Origin: Saccharum officinarum
Lineage: Eukaryota > Streptophyta > Magnoliopsida > Poales > Poaceae
DNA: 64,000 nucleotides
Direction of reading: 5' to 3'
NCBI GenBank assembly: GCA_020631735.1
Contig: CM036170.1
Span: forward strand, 66,913,737 to 66,977,736
The notes beneath the pieces were generated by a model. The model worked only from the letters and a program-made list of their open reading frames with translations, was not told where the DNA came from and did no database searches. A program made the translations under genes and the position numbers. This document shows positions 57,601 through 64,000 of this stretch, piece after piece (positions within the stretch are counted from its first letter, which is position 1; each line of letters begins with the position of its first letter).

Positions 57601-58295
57601 CAGTGGCGAAGCGTGAACCAGAATTAAGGGGGGGGTGAATCACGAAGGTTCTAGCTAATGAGCCAATATGTGATGAGAAATTCGTCGCCGTAGGGGCAAC
57701 AGTCAAGCTCGGTGGTGGTAGCTAGTAGTATCTTAGTAGTGATGGTGGCTGAGTTCTCACCTCAAAATAAAACTGTCTAGCAAAGTTTATTCAGTTTAGG
57801 AATTAACAAAACTAGGTGAATACTCGCGCGTTGCCGCAGAAATTCCTGATGATTTGAAATAAAATTACTTATACAAAGGGATTAACAATTATAAGTTAAT
57901 ATTAGCGGATGACGTGGCACGCTGATGTGGACAACTAAATGCATATTAGTGGATGATGTGTCTTGCTGACATGCAGATCGTAATTGCAAATACTAGTTGG
58001 TCGTAAATACATCTGAAAGTGGACTGTACACCAGCAGTCTTCTGCCGTTTGAGCTACGGAGGTGCCTAGCACTCCTCTGTGAGCACTGCAAGTGAGCAGC
58101 TGGCAACATGTGGCCCTGTTCGTTTGAACTTATCAGCCATATCGTTTCAGCAAAATAACAATGTTTTTCTCTCTCAACAAATCAGCATCAGCATCAGTTG
58201 TTTTTCCAGCCAGCCGAACAGGGCCTGGTGTTCAGAAACTTTTCAGACTAAGGGGGGCTGACGCCCCGTATCGCCTCCACGAGGCTCCACCAGTG
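57601..58295. mobile_element. hAT non-autonomous element
   Basis: Left end CAGTGGCGAAGCGTG; right end, inverted, CACTGGTGGAGCCTC. Flanking 8-mers CAACCAGG and CAACCAGA (7/8). 695 bp, no transposase; it contains the MITE at 58112. Confidence 0.65.
58112..58225. mobile_element. GGCCCTGTTCG-type MITE
   Basis: GGCCCTGTTCGTTTG at the left, CAGCCGAACAGGGCC at the right; 114 bp with a CATCAGCATCAG stretch. Degenerate relatives occur near 3795, 18820 and 59960. Confidence 0.8.
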
Positions 58296-60404
58296 CAACC
58301 AGAGGCTATTCTGCTGAGTAGGTGATATCGAGTCAAGTACGACTTCTATCACCATCTTTTTTTTCTCTTGGACGGGACTGCTAAATCCTGAAGGCACCAT
58401 TAGATGAACTTGCTAAATAAATTAATACTACATTATTTAAGTCATAGTTATTTTGCATCGAGGATGGATCGACGGAAGTCACTACACCACAACCCCAGAA
58501 TAGTGACGTACCGTCGGTCGGTATAGGTCAATATAACGACGCTCCATCGGTCGGTATAGACTTATGCCAACACTTGTAGCCGCCGAAAGTGGCGTCGGTA
58601 TAGCCTATGCTGACCAACATGTTTTTAGCGACTGATTGTCTGACGCCTTAGAGGCTATATATAGCGACACATAGTTTGAGGCTATAAATACTTTTAGCAA
58701 CTAACCGTCCAACTGCCAACCAACAGTACATAATGAATCCCAAATTATCTATTGTCAATGCACAAACATTCAATACAATATATACATTAACCATACATAC
58801 AAGGACACTGATTAATATGAGCATAAAACATTGATATTGATTCATTCACATATGAGCTAGTCCAATGTATGGCTGGTCAGATTCAACATCATACAAGTAC
58901 AAAATACATTAGAAGCTCACAGACATGAAGTTTGTGCATGAGCAAGCGATCAACATCCCTACCTCTACTTCATGTGACCAAAAGTCATACATCCACCACT
59001 TGTAACCAAAAGCTTAGCTCACTAGCTAACACCTAAAGCTCATTGCTCAAATTTCACTAACAGTGAGATCATAGTCTTATCTCTAATAGGTTCAAAACAA
59101 AGCACAACTTCAATGAGCACTTTTAACTTGTCGACACCACCAGGTACGCTGCCTAAGCCTTGCAGGATGGTTGAAATGCAATATGAATATCCAACTAGCG
59201 ATAACTTTTCCCTAAAGTTGGAGAAAGACAGTCAATAAGATCAACTCCAAGAGGTTCTCTAAAATTAATAACCAAGTTTCATAAAAAGGAAAGTTTAATG
59301 TCCCAGATCATTGTAAATGAAATAAATAAGTAAACTGATAGTACCTAACTCAAAGCAATGTACAGATTTAGTATATGGGTTGTGGCACTGGAGGGTAACA
59401 TATAAGATGATGAACACACAAGCAGCAGTATATGTACCAAAGATCTTGCCTTGCATTGGAGGAAAATCATATGATTCATATGAACACACGCAGAGAGCAG
59501 CAAATCAAACACGCAATACTATATTAAGAAAGTGCAGCATGTCCAATTCCTTGTTTACTGTATTTTGCTTCCTAACCTTGACTGTATAATCTGTGTCATG
59601 CTTCTAAGGTTTAATATGGAAGAAAGGTGTAAAAACGATGTGAAGTATGGTCTCTGAACTTTTAATCGTATAATTAATGTATATGGTTGATCTTTTAACT
59701 GTAGCCATGCACCAGCCAGTTAGCTAGCTGAGTCCTTTTGGGTGATCATAGAATGCTAACGATCTAGATTCATTAAGCTGACTGTGAGGAAGGAGCCCTA
59801 ATAGTTGTAAAATAATATGAATAGGAATTCTATATGCATCATGAATTTTGTTGAAAAATGAAATCCATCCAGTAAATACGGTAATCCTTGATGACATGTA
59901 ATTTATTGTGAATTTGAGCCCATTCTTAGGAGTAATGATCACTGGTTTATTGTGAGAGAAAAACACTGCTGGATGGCTGCTGATTCCGCTGAACCAGCGA
60001 AACAAACAGGGTGTAGGACCTTGGAGGAGCAGGACGCCTGAAATGTAGTATGAATGTCCAATCAGCTAATATTTACAGTGTATCAGCATCACAAATTGCA
60101 GCTTGGTGAAAGTAAAATTAAAAAAAAAACATACATGCAGTAGACTTGGATGAATGTGATGCCTTACTGACGTTCAAGTATTACAAATATCATTAACGTC
60201 ATAGAATTCCTAATTTTCCATCAAAAAAATGCAGCAAATCAGCCCTTAGGGTAATTAATCCAATACTCAGCATAAGAATGGAACAACCCACACTTTATAG
60301 CAAATGGCACTAGAAAACGGTCAATAATAGGCTGACCAAATGGCACTAGAAAATACCTTTAAAGTATCCCATACTTGGTCTTTCTTTTCTACGTCAACAA
60401 GCCT

Positions 60405-60605
60405 CTAGTCCGAACACCCAACCGATAATGTTTGTCTCACTTGACAGCCAATGGCACTAGAAAACTGTCTATAATTCTCTCCAATAGGCTGACCAAATTC
60501 ATTGAGTATTATCTTGATCTTAGGCATGCTTGGTGTTCTTGCAAATATGTTGTCCATCCTAGTGATGCTTCTTTTCCTCTTCTTAACCGAACTATTATGA
60601 AGATC
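60405..60605 (-). pseudogene. TnpA-like (CACTA) protein fragment
   Basis: Minus-strand frame with KKRKRS, then MPKIKIILNEFGQPIGENYR and FSSAIGCQVRQTL. This is the pattern of the conserved region in plant CACTA TnpA-like proteins (a basic stretch, then NEFGQPIG, then a short hydrophobic helix). No start or further exons could be joined to it. Confidence 0.55.
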
Positions 60606-61606
60606 TGTAGTAAACAATTTTAAATAATAAACATATAATATGACAAGATATTTGTGACAAATCTTTGTGAAGATCAACACTGGCTTAAAGAAATATATTA
60701 AATTAATGACCCAAGAATTTACCTAACATCTATATCTAATAGAAGTATAGGAGTAATTGAGTTGACTCAAGAGATTACAACATCGGCTGCTATTTGGTCT
60801 AGAAATTAAATGACAATTGAAGTAGACAGTGCAATATCTTGGCAGAATTAAAAATTGACATTACATACTCAACTTGGCGTTACCTAATCTGAGTCTAAAC
60901 ACTCAAGTGGACCACGGTGCATGAAACCGAAAATATAGTAGGTACCTATCTGGGATCAGGAATGGATGGTAAAATTCAAAAAGACTACAGTTTCAACAAA
61001 TTGACTCCAACTTTAACCAAAGGAGAGTCCTTTTCACTTTCTACAAAAGGAGATAGGCAAACTGTAGAATCGACAGCTCAAGCAAAGGTTTTTTATTCTT
61101 TCTCAACAACTTAAGCAAATATATACTTATTAAGAATTTAATTATCTAGAGATTATATATGCAACCTCAGCGAAACAAAAATACAACTTTTTTCAGCTAA
61201 TTTCAAAGTGGTCAAACTTCCATTCTATGATGACCAAATTATTATCCCTACAGTAAGAGCAAAATAATCAGCAATAATGATTTGACTAAAAAAACTTTTG
61301 TGTGTGCACCTTGCCGGAAAGCGTCTATGATGCAGCATCCTCACATGCCCTGAACCAGTAGATTAATTGACAAAATGCTCTCACAATTAGTAACTCTAAA
61401 ATAAGTGAACTCTAGAACTAAATATAGACATGCGTATAAAGACGCAAAGCTAAAAGCGAGGAAAAAGAGGTGATGGTGATGGTGGCTTAAGATAGGGCAT
61501 CTCCTAAATTATAGGAATCACTCATCACTCCACCAGGTTGATCATCAATTGAAAATGGCATGCAATCCAATATATATTGTAAATCTGCAAAGACAGTACA
61601 AATAAA

Positions 61607-61720
61607 AAAACAGCAGGCAGATTTGAGGGTTTCGTTGTGCAACTGAGCGATCTTCAATATTTGTGAGGCTGCAAGAGCTAGGCGTCTGACACAGGTATAA
61701 TCAAAATATGTTAGCCTGAC
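61607..61720. repeat. Direct repeat, copy 1
   Basis: GCAGGCAGATTTGAGGGTTTCGTTGTGCAA, then CTGAGCGATCTTCAATATT and GCAAGAGCTAGGCGTC...GTATAATCAAAATA. Repeated at 62482-62605 with small differences and a 12-bp insertion. Confidence 0.85.
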
Positions 61721-61758
61721 AAGGAATGCATGAATTACGTGGTGCATGTACTACGCAC

Positions 61759-61950
61759 CTCTCACTACCGCTCCATCATTAGGATGCTCATAGCCTTTGC
61801 CCTCAAGGACTTTCTTCAAGATCCTCCTGCGATCTCCAATAAGCGTCATAGTCTTCCAAGAGATCAGCTCAAGATCTATATGCAGCATAGCATTTGGGGG
61901 CACTGCTGCTTCATCTCTAGAAGCTAGTTTTCCTTGTTCCCCAAAGCGAT
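61759..61950 (-). pseudogene. FKBP-type peptidyl-prolyl isomerase (ROF1/FKBP62-like) exon fragment
   Basis: Bounded by a CAG acceptor (61953-61951) and a GTGCGT donor (61758). The translation runs FGEQGKLASRDEAAVPPNAM, HIDLELISWKTM, DRRRILKKVLEGKGYEHPND, GAVVR. This matches the junction of two FKBP domains in large plant FKBPs: the AVPPNA/DLELISWK end of one domain and the KKVL..G.GYE.PN.GAVV start of the next. A single exon with no recognisable neighbours below it suggests a captured or left-over piece. The full protein would be a heat-stress-related co-chaperone. Confidence 0.68.
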
Positions 61951-62335
61951 CTGATCATCACAATGTACACATATATGTTAACTACATCAACAAGGGTTGC
62001 TGCCGATTCAAAAATGAAACAAAAGAACTGCATATTGAATATGTACGTCCTATTTTAGATCCATCTTCATTTTCAAGGTCCTAAAAACTTGCGACACCCA
62101 TCACTAACAAACTTCAGTCGCTCGCTCAGATAAAAAAGTCAGAACGCCAAATTCACAAACACAATTACACAAGTGCAACTGCTGCCCTTAGCCCAAACGA
62201 ACAGATTAAGTGGTCAATTGAACGAGGGACCCTATGCTCTACTACTTTCCAGACCAATAATCAAAGTATTGAGGCATAAAAAATAATCAAACAAATGAAT
62301 AAGCAGGCAAGCAGCAATCAAGAAACTGCTCTTAC

Positions 62336-62405
62336 CTTGGTCCAGTGTCGAACGCACGGCTGTGATTATTCTTTCATCATTTTCATCAACTCTCTCCAAA
62401 GAGAC
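62336..62405 (-). pseudogene. Possible exon of the same captured gene
   Basis: 70 bp between a TAG acceptor and a GTAAGA donor, open as SLERVDENDERIITAVRST. It could precede the FKBP exon at 61950, but I cannot place it in an FKBP with confidence. Confidence 0.35.
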
Positions 62406-62481
62406 CTAGATAGAGTACCAAACGAATAATTAGATTCCATACCAAGCATCATACTATCAAATCAGACTCTAAATAAAAAAA

Positions 62482-62605
62482 CAGCAGGCAGATTTGAGGA
62501 TTTCATTGTGCAAATGACTGAACGTGCACTGAGCGATCTTCAATATTGGTGTGGCAAGAGCTAGGCGTCAGACAAAGGTATAATCAAAATACGTTAGCCT
62601 TACAG
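62482..62605. repeat. Direct repeat, copy 2
   Basis: Second copy of 61607-61720, same orientation, with ACTGAACGTGCA added. The repeats flank the FKBP exon. Confidence 0.85.
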
Positions 62606-62785
62606 AACACTGCAAATCCAGAAGAAATCACAGTAGCAGCCATGAATCCTTCGAAGGTGTAACCTAATCTGATGCAACATTGGCAACTGTAGTCGTCTAA
62701 GCTAATTCCATATTCCAAACTGAGCCCTAATTACATTGAAAGCAGCCTTAATTTTTGAAGCTAATTCTAAAAAGCAGAATGGATG

Positions 62786-63540
62786 TGTTGACGTTGAAGA
62801 TCGCTCCAAGCCAACACACCAGCGAGGGCCTTGGACGTCCAAGAGGTCTCACAAGACCTGCAACGCAGCAAGAGACGAAGCGTAACCGGCGTAACCGATC
62901 TAGGGATCGATAGGGCCGATGTAGAGCTCGTTCTCGGCCGAAACGGCTCCCGAACCACTCCCGGAAGGATCCGTCGGGGAGAAGCACGTGGAGGATCTCC
63001 TAGGACTAGCAAGGCTGCCTAGGATGCCGACAAATCTCGTGGAGAGGCTTGCCAAACAGTAGGGTAGAGGGTTGAGAGGAGAAAACTAGGGTAAGATAGG
63101 AGTTTTTGTTGTTGTTTCGTCGATTGGATAGATGAGAACTCAATCGGCCATGATCCTCTCATATATATATAGAGGAGGGTGGTCTTATCCCAGTAGGAAA
63201 CCTCTTCAAGGCTTATTTTCTAAGTTTTTCACGTCCAAAAACCGATCTAAAAACAAATCGGTTTGAGATCTGAAAGTCAGATTCGGAATAAACACCTACC
63301 GGTACTTCCGGTCAGGCTCCACCGGTAATATCGGTAGTTTATTTTCACGCCAAACTGCGCCACCTATCACCATCCATCGATAGTACCGGTCTTGGACCGG
63401 TAGTACCGGTAGTTCATATCTGCGCCAAACCTTCTCGAACCGGCAGTACCGGTGATCTCGGACCGATAGTTCATATATTTTTTCGGAGGCATAACTCTCT
63501 CATCTGGACCCCAAATTGGACGTTCCATATATGTTTTTTG
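62786..63540 (-). mobile_element. 3' LTR of a Ty3/Gypsy-type retrotransposon (upper border approximate)
   Basis: The lower border is TGTTGACGTTGAAG at 62786, i.e. the minus-strand LTR ends ...CAACA. A TATATATATGAGAG-type box on the minus strand lies near 63160-63175. The U3 part (63290-63480) holds repeated ACCGGTACTACCGGT-like palindromes. It lies downstream (minus strand) of the pol C-terminus at 63767. The start of the LTR and the polypurine tract could not be fixed. Confidence 0.55.
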
Positions 63541-63766
63541 ACCATCTTGACGAGAGGAACACAATGGTGAAGTCTGTTACACATTTTGACAATTTCTCAA
63601 AATGGACATTTTTTATTGTCAATATATGTCCCCATGTTTTCAGGTTTATGATGCATGAACCTAAAAATACTTGATCAAACAAACATAATTAAATCAAACA
63701 GCAACGATACCCATCTCATCGGCTGCATGTTGACTAAGAGTGATGTATACATCGGCCATTTTTGTT

Positions 63767-64000
63767 CTAAGGGCAATACATGTATCGGTCATTGTTTGGA
63801 GAGCACTTAGGCTTCTTGCCAAACACTTGAAAATACTTTTTCAAGTATCTCCCGTTGAATGCTACTTTGAGACGTTCATCTTGCAATGTCTCTAGCAAAT
63901 AGGAATTACCGTATATGACTTTGATCACTTTGTAAGAACCCTGCCAGTTAGGTGACCATTTGCCAAACTGATTGCTCTTCGATCCAATAGGTAGTATGGT
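63767..64000 (-). CDS. Ty3/Gypsy polyprotein C-terminus (partial, runs off the window)
   Basis: 77 codons open to the window end, stop TAG at 63769-63767. The translation contains KSNQFGKWSPNWQGSYKVIK, GNSYLLETLQDERL and FNGRYLKKYF. This is the post-integrase segment of Gypsy pol proteins (F.PNW.GPY.V...Y.L....G....NG..LKKYY pattern). The rest of pol lies beyond 64000. Confidence 0.75.
   Translation of the reverse strand, partial: TILPIGSKSNQFGKWSPNWQGSYKVIKVIYGNSYLLETLQDERLKVAFNGRYLKKYFQVFGKKPKCSPNNDRYMYCP

Larger units (their letters stand above)
58480..62785 (-). mobile_element. Decayed CACTA-like region with gene pieces
   Basis: CACTACACCACAACCCC at 58480 resembles a CACTA terminus and is followed by inverted TACCGTCGGTCGGTATAG and GGCGTCGGTATAGCC motifs. 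A TnpA-like fragment (60405-60605) and FKBP pieces (61759-61950 and perhaps 62336-62405) lie inside, all on the minus strand. A degenerate GGCCCTGTTC-type MITE ends near 60010. The far end is not identifiable; the Gypsy LTR begins at 62786. Long parts (58700-60400, 60700-61600) show nothing recognisable. Confidence 0.42.

Noticed and set aside
1..64000. tRNA, rRNA, microRNA or CRISPR loci
   Set aside because: None recognised by eye. Long hairpins exist (fold-back elements, CACTA arrays), but none has the size of a typical microRNA precursor.

Overview
The window is plant nuclear DNA, almost certainly from a panicoid grass (Sorghum, Saccharum or Miscanthus type). The evidence is GT-AG introns, GC-rich exons in an AT-rich background, many MITEs of the GGCCTTGTTTAG family, and densely nested hAT, Mutator, CACTA, Helitron and LTR elements. 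Only three genes look intact: a small secreted LysM protein (4510-4761, +), a cyclic-nucleotide-gated channel of the CNGC4 type (36448-43227, +, 7 exons, 673 aa), and a type II external NAD(P)H dehydrogenase of the NDB type (43923-50032, -, 10 exons, 578 aa). The last two are convergent, with about 0.7 kb between their stops.

Layout. 1-2.9 kb: 3' part of a decayed TTF-zinc-finger hAT transposon. 3.7-33.5 kb: three tandem copies (A, B, C) of a unit with about 650 bp of promoter, a LysM gene and its 3' flank. Copy A is intact. Copy B has a Mutator-like insertion in the coding region and a 2.3-kb Pack-MULE-like element behind it. Copy C is cut between promoter and gene by a 13.2-kb CACTA element (19217-32458, TSD GCT), and its coding region carries a 145-bp hAT MITE. 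The spaces between the units hold LTR fragments and GC-rich composite repeats. The CACTA contains a TNP2 transposase, a TnpA-like gene and a Ulp1-like protease domain, all with broken frames. It also contains a 100-N gap whose two flanks are the same 3.1 kb of sequence, most simply an unmerged contig overlap.

33.6-36.1 kb: a Mutator-like element with a nested hAT, then two MITEs. 36.3-43.2 kb: the CNGC4 gene; its 4-kb first intron holds an inverted-repeat element of about 2.3 kb. 43.9-50.0 kb: NDB on the minus strand, with MITEs in its introns. 50.4-58.3 kb: MITEs, two hAT elements with 8-bp TSDs, two large palindromic fold-back elements, and a Helitron with a captured polyol/monosaccharide transporter fragment. 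58.5-62.8 kb: an old CACTA-like region with a TnpA-like fragment and FKBP gene pieces. 62.8-64 kb: 3' end of a Ty3/Gypsy retrotransposon on the minus strand.

No rRNA, tRNA, CRISPR array or bacterial-type operon was seen. The genes do not form one pathway. The unifying theme is a LysM cluster being dismantled by several transposon classes, beside a conserved CNGC4/NDB pair that keeps its exons while its introns fill with elements. Exon boundaries were inferred by reading splice signals and protein families by eye; no alignment or expression data were available.
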